From positions 1,054,001-1,118,000 of the forward strand of contig NZ_CP029078.1 in the NCBI RefSeq assembly GCF_005222485.1: DNA of 64,000 nt. The letters run 5' to 3'. This document shows positions 8,280-16,164 of the stretch, piece after piece. The notes under the pieces are model-generated. The model was not told the origin of the DNA. It saw only the letters and a program-made list of their open reading frames with translations, and did not search any database. The DNA is from Streptomyces griseoviridis (GTDB taxonomy: Bacteria; Actinomycetota; Actinomycetes; Streptomycetales; Streptomycetaceae). Position 1 is the stretch's first letter. Every line of letters begins with the position of its first letter. Both the position numbers and the translations under genes were made by a program.

Positions 8280-8513
8280 TCAAGAATTCTTGTTCTGGGC
8301 GGCGGCCATGGCGGCCCGCAGGCTCGCCGGACGCATGTCGGTCCACAACTCCTCGATACGGCCGAGGCAGTTCTCCTTGATGTCGGGACCTTCCACCGTC
8401 TCCCACCCCGAGGGCACCGGCTTGTCGCTGCGCCAGATCGAATACTGCTCCTCGTGGTTGCGGACGACGAAATAGAGGTCGCCCTGCCTCTCGCGGGACA
8501 CGTCCTCGCTCAC
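8280..8513 (-). CDS. MbtH-like NRPS chaperone
   Basis: 77 residues with the MbtH signature: NHEEQYSIW, P-x-GW (PSGWETV), CLGRIEELWTDMRP and SLR. MbtH proteins bind adenylation domains and stabilise or activate them, so the partner is the A-PCP-TE gene immediately downstream. The start is GTG at 8513 with a strong GGAGG a few bases upstream (CTGGAGGAACC). As first gene of the operon, its upstream region (8514-8904) should hold the operon promoter, and it contains the StrR-type palindrome. Confidence 0.93.
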   Translation of the reverse strand: MSEDVSRERQGDLYFVVRNHEEQYSIWRSDKPVPSGWETVEGPDIKENCLGRIEELWTDMRPASLRAAMAAAQNKNS

Positions 8514-8904
8514 GGTTCCTCCAGTGGATCGGCTCCTGCGAACGGGTAGCGGGCCGTACTCGGGCACGCCGTGAAGGCGCGGGCCGGCGCCCTCGGCATG
8601 CGAGTGGAACAACGAAAACCCGGGTCCGTGGGGCAGGAACTCCCGAACCGGGCCACGCCGCATCGACCGGGTCCATCGAACAATCGGGGTCCCGCTCAAG
8701 TAAAGGCGACGTTCAACCGAGGGATGTTCCCGGTTGAACGGCCGGGCGGCGGCCCGCGCGACGCGACGATAAAGGGTCAACCAGACACACGAAAAACATC
8801 GGGCCCCGATTTCCGGGCCGGAGAAATCCCGCACCCCGCGTGCGGGCGGGACGCGCGCGGGCGCCACCGGCCGGCCGCGGCGGCGCCGCCGCTAGGATCA
8901 CCGG
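8514..8904. other. Divergent intergenic region with operon control sequences
   Basis: 391 bp without a credible gene, separating the minus-strand MbtH-NRPS operon from the plus-strand DUF2461 gene. It contains the perfect StrR-like palindrome listed separately. The middle (about 8600-8800) is noticeably less GC-rich than the flanking genes, as expected for a promoter. No individual -10/-35 pair could be assigned with confidence. Confidence 0.6.
8711..8739. promoter_or_regulatory. StrR-family operator palindrome
   Basis: GTTCAACCG (8711-8719), an 11-bp spacer, then CGGTTGAAC (8731-8739). The arms are perfect inverted repeats. The known StrR operator consensus is GTTCGACTG-N11-CAGTCGAAC; this site keeps the GTTC/GAAC ends and the exact N11 spacing. 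It lies about 200 bp upstream of the MbtH start, and a StrR-family gene is encoded 1.3 kb away. Activation of the NRPS operon by that regulator is inferred. Confidence 0.75.
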
Positions 8905-9549
8905 ATGGGCGGAGTCTTCAACGGGTGGACGGAGCAGGCGTTCGAGGTGCTGCTGCGGCTGGAGGGCGACCCCCCGCCCCGACTCCGTGAGAGTCTGCGC
9001 CGGGACCGGGAGGTCCACGTCAGGCAGCCCATGATCGCCCTGCTGAACGACGTGGCCGACGCCGTCCCCGCCCTCGACGACTTCTCCGTCTGGGGTTTCC
9101 GCAAGGAGATCTGGTGGTGGCAGCACCAGAGCGCGGTGATCCGGATCGCCCGCCAGGTCGAGATCGGGCTGCGCTTCGATCTCGACGGCCTCCACCTCAA
9201 GGCCGGTTGGCACTACCCGGACCCCGGCCAGGTCCCGCGCTACCGGGCCGCCGTCGCCGCCCTGACCAGCGGCACCGACCTCGCGGAACTGGTCGCCCGG
9301 CTCGCCGCTGACGGCTACGAGATCACCGGCGACCTCATGAGAAGGGTGCCGCGCGGGACGCCCGCCGACCATCCGCGCGCCGAACTGCTGCGGCACCGCT
9401 CGCTGCTGGCGGCCCGGCCGCTCGTCACCGACACCGCCGCGCTCACCCCGTCCGCCGTCGACCGGGTGACCGCGGCGGCGCGCGAGCTGGCGCCCTTCCT
9501 GTCCTGGCTCGCCCACCATGTGGCGGCGACACCTCGCCGCCCGATCTGA
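8905..9549 (+). CDS. DUF2461 family protein
   Basis: 214 residues that look like DUF2461: an N-terminal F-x-GW-x-EQAFEVLLRLEGD helix, DFSVWGFRKEIWWW in the middle, and GLRFDLDGLHLKAGWHYPDP near residue 95. The family is widespread and has no established biochemical role. It is divergent from the MbtH operon and shares its intergenic region, so the StrR-type site could influence both. There is no sign of a catalytic motif or membrane segment. The family call is good; the function is unknown. Confidence 0.75.
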   Translation: MGGVFNGWTEQAFEVLLRLEGDPPPRLRESLRRDREVHVRQPMIALLNDVADAVPALDDFSVWGFRKEIWWWQHQSAVIRIARQVEIGLRFDLDGLHLKAGWHYPDPGQVPRYRAAVAALTSGTDLAELVARLAADGYEITGDLMRRVPRGTPADHPRAELLRHRSLLAARPLVTDTAALTPSAVDRVTAAARELAPFLSWLAHHVAATPRRPI

Positions 9550-10050
9550 GAATTCGGACCGGGCGCGGACGGCCTCCGCCGGAAGGCGGGAGCGACGGAC
9601 GACGGCCCCCGGCGGCGCACGGCACCCGTCCGCCGGGACCCGCGACACGCGCCCCCCGCACCCGTGTTCAACCCCGGACCTGAACACTCCGCCGGCCCTG
9701 AATCACCGTCCGATGGCACCGCCAACTAACGCTACACACAACCGTGTTGGCGCACCCGGTGACCGTTCTTCAGGTTCTTGAGTCAACTCGACTTAAAAAA
9801 GGGGCTATTGGGGACACCGTTGCAGCCCTCAGAGACCCTTGTTAGTCTCAAGCCGCTTCGACCGCCCGCCCCCCCACCACCTGACAAGGGTGTTCGTACC
9901 GCCCCCGGCTCCGGCCGGCGCCTCTCGTGCCACCGACTCGGTGCCGCACGATGTTGTCATTTCCGGAGTTTGCTCTTTCTGATCAGTGCGTCCCCTGTGG
10001 TTGCCCGTATCGCTTACCCCGCCGATACACGACTGACGGAAGGACCGTAT
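9550..10050. other. Long leader region upstream of the StrR-like regulator
   Basis: 501 bp with no convincing gene. It holds an inverted repeat, GTGTTCA-N10-TGAACAC (9664-9687), whose half-site resembles the StrR-type arm GTTCA but with shorter spacing, and an A-rich stretch (about 9788-9800, ACTTAAAAAAGG) typical of a promoter or leader. The reading frame of the regulator stays open back to a TTG at 9778. The stretch before 10051 lacks a good ribosome site and family similarity, so it was left non-coding. Confidence 0.5.
9664..9687. promoter_or_regulatory. Inverted repeat, candidate autoregulatory site
   Basis: GTGTTCA (9664-9670), 10 bp, TGAACAC (9681-9687). The arms are perfect. It sits in the leader of the StrR-like gene. 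Its GTTCA core is shared with the operator at 8711-8739, but the spacing differs, so recognition by the same protein is uncertain. Confidence 0.35.
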
Positions 10051-11115
10051 ATGTTCCCTGCGCACATAGCGTCCCTTCAGTGCATTCCCACTCCCGAAGA
10101 ATGCATGGTGGAAAGACCGGAGTCACACAGTTCGGCACCGCCGGAAACGAGAGAACCGGATCAGGGCACGATCGAAACAATCGCAACGGACGCTCTGCTG
10201 CCCGCCGACTCCCCCAGGACCGCAGGTCTCGACGAAGACCACGTCCGGGCTCTGGCCGATGTTCTCGAAAGCCTCCCGCCCCTCCTCGTGGAGCGGAATT
10301 CTCTCCGGGTCATCGACGGAATGCACCGGCTCCTCGCCGCCCGCCTCAAAGGGCACGAGCATGTGCGGGTCCAGTTCTACGACGGCGACGCCGACCAGGC
10401 GTTCCTGCACTCCGTCCGCATCAACGTGCGGCACGGGCTGCCGCTGACCAGAGCGGACCGGCGGGCCGCCGCCGAGCGCCTGTTCCGTACGCACCCGCAA
10501 CTGTCCGACCGGGCCATCGCGGCGATCGCGGGGCTGGCAACCAAGACCGTGGCACGGCTGCGTCTCACCCTGATCGGCTGCTCCTCCTCCGACGTCCGGG
10601 TCGGCCAGGACGGCAGACGCCGCCCGGTGAACAACGCCGACGGCCGCCTGGCCGCGAGCCGGGTCATCGCCCTGCGTCCTGAGGCGTCCTTGCGGGAGAT
10701 CGCCCGTGAGGCGGGCATCTCCGTCGGCACCGCGCACGACGTCAAGGAGCGCATCAGACAGGGCAAGGACCCGCTGCCCGACGGCGTGCGCGAGAAGACC
10801 CTGGAGATCGCGCCGGCCCCCGCGGACGACACCCGGAGCCCGGCGGCACCCGCCGAGCCGCCCGAACGCACGGTCGCGCAGGACATGCAGGAGGTGCTCC
10901 AGCGGCTGCGCCAGGATCCGTCCCTGCGCTACACCGAATCCGGCAGGTCGCTGCTGCGCTGGCTCGGGACCAGCACCGTGATCCCGGCCGAACTCCCGGT
11001 ACCGCTCAAACAGGTGCCCGCCCACTGCGCGGTGAACGTGAGCCGGCTGGCCAGGTCCTGCGCGGCGGCCTGGCTCGAACTGGCCCTCCACCTGGAGAGC
11101 GGCACGTCCCGCTGA
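10051..11115 (+). CDS. StrR/NovG-family ParB-like pathway-specific regulator
   Basis: 354 residues, the usual length of StrR-type activators. The N-terminal half is a ParB/Srx-like domain (about residues 40-125; VIDGMHRLLAARLKGHEHV). A helix-turn-helix follows near 151-172 (LSDRAIAAIAGLATKTVARL), and a second helical repeat near 213-236 (SLREIAREAGISVGTAHDV). Members (StrR, NovG and relatives) activate antibiotic clusters through GTTCg-type palindromes. ATG 10051 has GGAAGGA with 6-bp spacing; the alternative ATG at 10105 has a weaker site. The nearest target is the MbtH-NRPS operon, whose upstream region has a matching palindrome. Control of the distant PKS cluster is possible, but no equivalent site was noticed there. 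Confidence 0.88.
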   Translation: MFPAHIASLQCIPTPEECMVERPESHSSAPPETREPDQGTIETIATDALLPADSPRTAGLDEDHVRALADVLESLPPLLVERNSLRVIDGMHRLLAARLKGHEHVRVQFYDGDADQAFLHSVRINVRHGLPLTRADRRAAAERLFRTHPQLSDRAIAAIAGLATKTVARLRLTLIGCSSSDVRVGQDGRRRPVNNADGRLAASRVIALRPEASLREIAREAGISVGTAHDVKERIRQGKDPLPDGVREKTLEIAPAPADDTRSPAAPAEPPERTVAQDMQEVLQRLRQDPSLRYTESGRSLLRWLGTSTVIPAELPVPLKQVPAHCAVNVSRLARSCAAAWLELALHLESGTSR

Positions 11116-11484
11116 ACCGTTGAGCCGCTGAACCGCCGGATCACCACGGCCATGGCGAACAGCCACGGCGCACCACGGCCCACGAACCGAGACCGGAACC
11201 GGAACCGGGAGCGGAACCGACGACCGGACCAGAGCGACCGAGACCCGGCTGCCGCCAGCCCGCAGCCCGCAGCCCGCAGCCCGCAGCCCGCAGCCCGCAG
11301 CCCGCAGCCCGCAGCCCGCAGCCCGCAAGGATCGCGTACCCCCACCCCCACCGCCCTTCCATCCAGGGAGCCACCTCGTGCGCAGCCGATCCGTCATCCC
11401 CGCCACCGCGACCCGCAGGGCGCGCGGGTGTCCTGGCCGTCCGGCGGACACCGCCCACCGGCCCACCGGACCCGGCGGACGCTC
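11116..11484. other. Intergenic region with heptamer microsatellite
   Basis: 369 bp between the regulator and the antiporter. It holds the 7-bp tandem array described separately and no clear terminator. The antiporter frame stays open through the region from 11152, but the encoded SPQPAAR repeats look non-native, and antiporter homology begins only after ATG 11485. Confidence 0.5.
11261..11327 (+). repeat. Heptanucleotide tandem repeat (CGCAGCC)n
   Basis: Nine perfect consecutive copies of CGCAGCC (11261-11323) plus a partial tenth (CGCA). The unit is not a multiple of three, so copy-number change would shift any frame read through it. It lies about 160-220 bp upstream of the antiporter start. 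Confidence 0.95.
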
Positions 11485-12813
11485 ATGAACGCTTCGCAGA
11501 CGGTGCAACTCCTCGTCGCCCTGGCCCTGATCCTCGGGGTGGCGCGCACGATGGGAGCGCTGGCCCGCAGGCTCGGCCAGCCCGCCGTCATCGGCGAGAT
11601 CCTGGCCGGTGTCATGCTGGGCCCCACGCTGCTCGGTGACGACCTCTCCATGGAACTCTTCCCGGCGGACGTCCGCTCGCTGCTCGGCGCGCTGGCCGCG
11701 GTGGGCGTCGCGCTCTTCATGTTCCTCGTCGGCTCGGAGCTCGACCTGGGCCTGCTGCGCGGCAGCGGGCGGGCCACGATCTCGACGTCGCTGTGCTCGA
11801 CGCTGCTGCCGCTCGGCCTGGGCGCCGCACTGGCCTGGCCGCTGATGGACGCGCACCACGAGGGCGACCCCACCGGCTTCGTGCTGTTCTTCGCGGTGGC
11901 CATGGCCGTGACGGCGTTCCCCGTGCTGGCCAGGATCATCGCCGACCGCGGACTCGCGTCGACCCGGCTCGGGACGACCTCGCTGGCGTGCGCGGCCATC
12001 GCGGACCTGCTGGCCTGGTCGCTGCTGGCCGTGGTCGTGGCCGTCGCCACCGGCGGGCGGCTGGAGTGGAGGCTCGCGCTGCTGATCCCCTACGCCGTCC
12101 TGATGGTCACCGTCGTACGGCCGCTGCTGCGCAGGGCGAGCACCTGGGACGCGCCGAAGGGCGGCGGCCCAGGCCGGAACTTCGTGGCGCTGGTGCTGGG
12201 CGGGCTGCTGCTGTCGGGGGCCTGCACGGAGTGGCTCGGCATGCACTACGTGTTCGGGGCGTTCCTGTTCGGCGCGGTGATGCCGCGCGGGCTGAACGGG
12301 AAGCTGCGCGACGGTGTGCTGGAGCGGATCGAGCCCCTGTGCGGGCTGCTGCTCCTGCCGGTGTACTTCGTCCTGTCGGGGCTGAAGGTCGACCTCTCCC
12401 GACTGAACGGTTCGGATCTCGGCGCACTCGCCGCGATCATGGCGGTGGCGGTCGGCGGCAAGTTCCTCGGCGCGTACGGCGGGGCCAGGTGGGGAGGGCT
12501 CGACCGGCGCGACGCGGCGGCCCTCGGCGCTCTGCTCAACACCCGCGGGCTGACCGAACTGGTGGTCCTGGGCGTGGGACTTGAGATAGGGGTCCTGGAC
12601 AACCGGCTCTACTCGCTGATGGTGGTGATGGCGGTGACCACCACCGCGCTCACCGGCCCGCTGCTCGGCGTCATCCTCCGCGACCGTTCCCCCGACGGCG
12701 CGGACGTCCCACGGCCCGCCGGCACGACCGATCCGCCGGACGCCGCGGAGGCGGCCCCTGACGACTCCTCGGCCTCGCCCGCGCCGAACGCCTCGCCGGC
12801 CAAGCCGTCCTGA
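11485..12813 (+). CDS. CPA2-family Na+(K+)/H+ antiporter
   Basis: 442 residues, around 12 transmembrane helices, in the Kef/NapA-type CPA2 fold. Typical segments are LGQPAVIGEILAGVMLGP near residue 30, LFMFLVGSELDL near 75, and the discontinuous-helix region VTAFPVLARIIADRG near 145. The C-terminal 45 residues are Pro/Ala/Ser-rich and probably disordered. Start ATG 11485 was chosen because homology begins there; the upstream ribosome site is weak. Likely role: monovalent cation/proton exchange for pH or salt homeostasis. Export of a cluster product cannot be excluded from position alone but is not suggested by the family. Confidence 0.85.
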   Translation: MNASQTVQLLVALALILGVARTMGALARRLGQPAVIGEILAGVMLGPTLLGDDLSMELFPADVRSLLGALAAVGVALFMFLVGSELDLGLLRGSGRATISTSLCSTLLPLGLGAALAWPLMDAHHEGDPTGFVLFFAVAMAVTAFPVLARIIADRGLASTRLGTTSLACAAIADLLAWSLLAVVVAVATGGRLEWRLALLIPYAVLMVTVVRPLLRRASTWDAPKGGGPGRNFVALVLGGLLLSGACTEWLGMHYVFGAFLFGAVMPRGLNGKLRDGVLERIEPLCGLLLLPVYFVLSGLKVDLSRLNGSDLGALAAIMAVAVGGKFLGAYGGARWGGLDRRDAAALGALLNTRGLTELVVLGVGLEIGVLDNRLYSLMVVMAVTTTALTGPLLGVILRDRSPDGADVPRPAGTTDPPDAAEAAPDDSSASPAPNASPAKPS

Positions 12814-12915
12814 CGGGGACCGCCGCCCGGCCGGCCCTCTCCCGGACGGGCCACGACGTCCCGACGACGGCCTCTCCTGCGCCGGATCGGCGCCGGGCGA
12901 GGGTACGGTCCGGTC

Positions 12916-13350
12916 ATGGCAACACGCATCGACCTGACCCTCGACTGCACGGACGCGAAGCTCCTCGCGGAGTTCTGGAAGACGGCCCTGGGCTACGTGG
13001 ACGAGCCGCCGCCCGCCCCGTTCGAGACCCGCGAGGAGTGGTTCGCGCAGTTCGACCTGCCCGAGGACGATTCCGTGGACGACGCCCAGTGGCTCTGCGA
13101 CCCGGACGGCACGGGACCGAGGCTCTCCCTCCTCAAGGTCCCCGAGCCGAAGACCGCGAAGAACCGTCTCCACCTCGACATCCGGGTACCGGGCCACGGC
13201 AGCGCGGCGGAGCGGTGGGCGCGGATCAGAGCCGAGTCGGAGCGTCTGGTGGAGGCGGGCGGGAGCGTTCTGGCCCGGTTCGACGAGCACCACATCGTGA
13301 TGGCCGACCCGGAGGGCAACGAGTTCTGCGTGGCGGCCGCCGCGAACTGA
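12916..13350 (+). CDS. VOC (glyoxalase/bleomycin-resistance fold) family protein
   Basis: 144 residues with the vicinal-oxygen-chelate layout: an N-terminal LDCTDAKLLAEFWKTALGY, a central NRLHLDIRVPG, and the C-terminal DEHHIVMADPEGNEFCV found in uncharacterised actinobacterial VOC proteins. The family includes lyases, dioxygenases and drug-binding proteins, and nothing here identifies a substrate. It stands alone on the plus strand after the antiporter. Confidence 0.85.
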   Translation: MATRIDLTLDCTDAKLLAEFWKTALGYVDEPPPAPFETREEWFAQFDLPEDDSVDDAQWLCDPDGTGPRLSLLKVPEPKTAKNRLHLDIRVPGHGSAAERWARIRAESERLVEAGGSVLARFDEHHIVMADPEGNEFCVAAAAN

Positions 13351-13601
13351 GAACGGCGGACACAAGGCCGGGAGCGCGCCCGGACGTGCCCTCGACGCCG
13401 CGTCGGATGTCCGCAACACCGTCCGTCCCACTTTTCGTGAAGTGCCGTGCCGGCGGCGGCACTTCGAGTGGCTTCGCCGACTGGCTTCGCCCCCGCCGAA
13501 CTGCCGTCGCCGGCCAGGGCTTTGGAGCCGGCGGGGCGATCGGTACAGCCCGGAGCCTCCGCCCCGCTCACCAACTGGTCCCCGTTGCTACGATCTTCGA
13601 C

Positions 13602-14270
13602 GTGGCGAAGCGCAAGGTGCGACGGCGGGCCGAGAAGATTCTCGGGGCAGAGCCCGCCGCTCTGGTGTGGTGCTCCCTTCCGCGAGCGATCCCCAAGCCG
13701 CCGAAGGAAGTACACCGGGCCGCGGGCAAGGGGCCGTTGAGGAAGCGACGGCACTGGCTGTTCTACGTCGGTGCCGTGGTGTTCTGCTTCGTCGGGGCCG
13801 TGGTCCTCCTGCTCGACCTGCTGGAGTCGCTGTTCGACCGGATGCTCGGCATCAAGGAACCCGACGAACGCCGCACCAGCAGTGGTGACGCCGACCCCAG
13901 ACCGTCAACTTCCGGGCGCCCAGGCGGCGGTGGGGTCTTCGACGGCGACTGGAACCTGACGGCCGGACAGTGGCTGCTGCGCTGGTACTCCCAGGCGCCG
14001 TCCCAGCGCCGGCTGGTGCTGCTGGACGGAGACCGCGTCCGCGTCGCCGCCTCGCCCCGCCGCCGGCTCATGGAGACGCGCGCCACCGATTTCCGGATCA
14101 TCGCCACGTTCACGCCGGACGAGGCGCGGATCGAAGCCGACGCGGCGCAGCGGCGTGCGCTGGCCTCCTTCCGCATCCGGTTCGCGGACGGATCCTGGCT
14201 CGTACTGGGCGATCTCGACACGTCCAAGGACGCCGACCACTTCCTGAACACCGCCCTGTCCGACGACTGA
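13602..14270 (+). CDS. Hypothetical single-pass membrane protein
   Basis: 222 residues from GTG 13602. A basic N-terminal region (KRKVRRRAEK) precedes one clear transmembrane segment (WLFYVGAVVFCFVGAVVLLL, about residues 48-67), then a Gly/Ser-rich linker and a soluble C-terminal domain (about 110-220) with FDGDWNLTAGQWLLRWYSQ and GSWLVLGDL. No known family was recognised. The topology suggests an anchored protein with the C-terminal domain outside, if the positive-inside rule holds. No operon partner is evident. Confidence 0.6.
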   Translation: MAKRKVRRRAEKILGAEPAALVWCSLPRAIPKPPKEVHRAAGKGPLRKRRHWLFYVGAVVFCFVGAVVLLLDLLESLFDRMLGIKEPDERRTSSGDADPRPSTSGRPGGGGVFDGDWNLTAGQWLLRWYSQAPSQRRLVLLDGDRVRVAASPRRRLMETRATDFRIIATFTPDEARIEADAAQRRALASFRIRFADGSWLVLGDLDTSKDADHFLNTALSDD

Positions 14271-14530
14271 CCGTCGACGCGGCGGCTGTCCCCCATTCCG
14301 TCAGCTCCACGTCATGCGCGTCGCCCACCGCCGAGAGACCGACGCCACCGCTTCCGCCGTACCGTCCCGGCTCCGGCCGTAGAGCCACGCCTCGCTGTCC
14401 ACTGCGCGGGACAGGATCCCGCGAAGCCGGAGTCGCGGCTCACAGATGAAAACTCCGCTGCTCCCCCATGGCCGACCTTGGCTCCGGCGGTCCTGGCGGT
14501 GGTCGGACGTTGGCACGGCCGACCCTCCGG

Positions 14531-15313
14531 TCATGTCGCCAGATCCAGCCACTCCCCCACGGCCAGCACGTGGGCGCGCCGTCCGGCGTGGGTGCGGAAC
14601 TCCTTCTCCGGGTCGGAGACCTCGACGTAGCCCGCGATCTTGTCGGGCTGCTCCGTCTCGTAGTGGATCGGCACCGCGTATCGGGCGTCGAGGATCTCCG
14701 CGGCCACTGCGGCCTGCCTCGGGTCGAGCGCGGCGGGCAGGGGGCTCGGCGGCCGCAGGTGCGGCGCGTCGACCACCGCGCCGTTGGCGGGCAGGAACAC
14801 CGCGTCTAACGGGCTGAACCGGCGCGCGATGAGCCACCAGTAGCCGTGGAACATCGTGTCGCCGCCGTGGAAGACCCGCTGACCATCGGCCTGCACCACC
14901 CAGTTCAGCTGTGGGTCGCCCAGCCCGTCGACGGAGGGGACGGCGGTGACGCGGAACGGCCCCATCTCGCGGGTGGACCAGGGATCCACGACCTCGGTGG
15001 CAAGCCGGTGTTGGCGCAGCTCGCGCTCGGCCGGCAGCGTCGTCACGTTGTCCACGTCGTCGCCGTGACCGGGCGCCGGCCGCAGCACCGGCGCACCCGG
15101 CGTCAGCGCCTCCGCGAGCGCGGACGCGTCGGTGTGGTCCCGGTGCAGGTGGGTGAGGAGTGCGGCGGTGGCCTTCCCGCTCGGCTCCAGCAGCCCCTCG
15201 CCCGCCTTCCACCCCGTGAACAGCGGCGAGATGTCCCGTACGTAGTCGATCACCAGTCGCTCACCGTCCGCCTCGACCTCCAGTCCGGCCCAGCCCAGTC
15301 GTCGTACCCGCAT
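14531..15313 (-). CDS. MBL-fold metallo-hydrolase (UlaG/L-ascorbate lactonase-like group)
   Basis: 260 residues of metallo-beta-lactamase fold. The zinc motif is THLHRDHTD (HxHxDH, about residue 55), with further likely ligands in VFHGGDTM (Asp about 165) and the C-terminal VPIHYET. The start is ATG 15313, preceded by AAGGAG at 6-bp spacing. It diverges from a TetR gene 92 bp away, with inverted repeats between them, so it is probably that regulator's target. The substrate is unknown; lactone, phosphodiester or small-ester hydrolysis are all compatible. Confidence 0.82.
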   Translation of the reverse strand: MRVRRLGWAGLEVEADGERLVIDYVRDISPLFTGWKAGEGLLEPSGKATAALLTHLHRDHTDASALAEALTPGAPVLRPAPGHGDDVDNVTTLPAERELRQHRLATEVVDPWSTREMGPFRVTAVPSVDGLGDPQLNWVVQADGQRVFHGGDTMFHGYWWLIARRFSPLDAVFLPANGAVVDAPHLRPPSPLPAALDPRQAAVAAEILDARYAVPIHYETEQPDKIAGYVEVSDPEKEFRTHAGRRAHVLAVGEWLDLAT

Positions 15314-15349
15314 CCCGCACTCCTTCGTCTCGGTGACCGACCCGGAATT

Positions 15350-15397
15350 TAGCGTACGGTCGCCCCCTAAAACAATAGCGAACGGGCGTACGCTATT
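15350..15397. promoter_or_regulatory. Candidate TetR operators between MBL hydrolase and TetR genes
   Basis: TAGCGTACG (15350-15358) is the exact reverse complement of CGTACGCTA (15387-15395). A second, overlapping palindrome is AATAGCG (15374-15380) with CGCTATT (15391-15397). Both lie in the 92-bp gap between the two starts and would cover the promoters of both genes. Confidence 0.65.
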
Positions 15398-15405
15398 CTC
15401 GTCGT

Positions 15406-16008
15406 ATGTCACCACGACGCTCAGCGGCCGAAGCGCAGGCAACCAGGGGCAAGATCCTCGGCCGTGCCGCCGAGATCGCCTCCGCGGAAGGGCTGGACGG
15501 CATCACCATCGGCCGGCTCGCCGAGGAGCTGGAGATGAGCAAGTCCGGGGTGCACAAGCACTTCGGCACCAAGGAGACGTTGCAGATCTCCACGCTGGAC
15601 AAGGCGTTCGTGGACTTCTGGCACCGGGTGGTCGAGCCCGCGCTGACCGAGCCGCCGGGCCTGCGGCGGCTGCGCGCGGTGTGCGCCAACTCCGTGGGCT
15701 ACCTGGAAGCGCCGCTGCTGCCCGGCGGCTGCCTGATGACCGCGGCACTCAGCGAGTACGACGGCCGCCCCGGCCGGGTCCGCGACGCGGTGGCCGAGGT
15801 GTGGTCGCGCTGGCGGGAGCAGTTGCGGGCGGACCTGACCGCAGCGGTGGAGAAGGGCGAGTTGCCCGCCGGGTTCGACGTCGACCAGGCGCTGTTCGAG
15901 ATCGTCGCCGCCGGGCTGGCGCTGAACGCGGCCATGCAGCTCCAGCACGACCGGACGGCCGCAGGCCGGGCCCGCCGCGCGATCGAACGGGCCCTGGACC
16001 AGTCCTGA
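15406..16008 (+). CDS. TetR-family regulator
   Basis: 200 residues. The N-terminal helix-turn-helix is typical (ITIGRLAEELEMSKSGVHKHFGTKETL, about residues 35-61), followed by an all-helical ligand-binding domain with the motif GGCLMTAAL near 105. It is divergent from the MBL hydrolase and presumably represses it and itself through the inverted repeats in the intervening 92 bp (inference). The ligand is unknown. Confidence 0.9.
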   Translation: MSPRRSAAEAQATRGKILGRAAEIASAEGLDGITIGRLAEELEMSKSGVHKHFGTKETLQISTLDKAFVDFWHRVVEPALTEPPGLRRLRAVCANSVGYLEAPLLPGGCLMTAALSEYDGRPGRVRDAVAEVWSRWREQLRADLTAAVEKGELPAGFDVDQALFEIVAAGLALNAAMQLQHDRTAAGRARRAIERALDQS

Positions 16009-16164
16009 CCGCCCGCCAGACCGGTCACCGGCCGAGCACGTCGAGCGAGAGCCCTGCCCATCGGCGATCGAGCGAGCCCCGCCGAACTCACGCAACCATC
16101 AAGGGAAATGGCGCCTCGGCGAGGAAACGCCCTACGCGACGTGTCCGGCGGGCTCGCAGCCGGG

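Noticed and set aside
11152..11484. N-terminal extension of the antiporter through the heptamer repeat
   Set aside because: It encodes only SPQPAAR repeats and a basic low-complexity stretch; antiporter homology begins at 11485.
10123..13431. 1102-codon open frame on the minus strand
   Set aside because: It is antisense to the StrR-like regulator, antiporter and VOC genes and reads as low-complexity Arg/Gly/Glu/His, a typical high-GC shadow frame.
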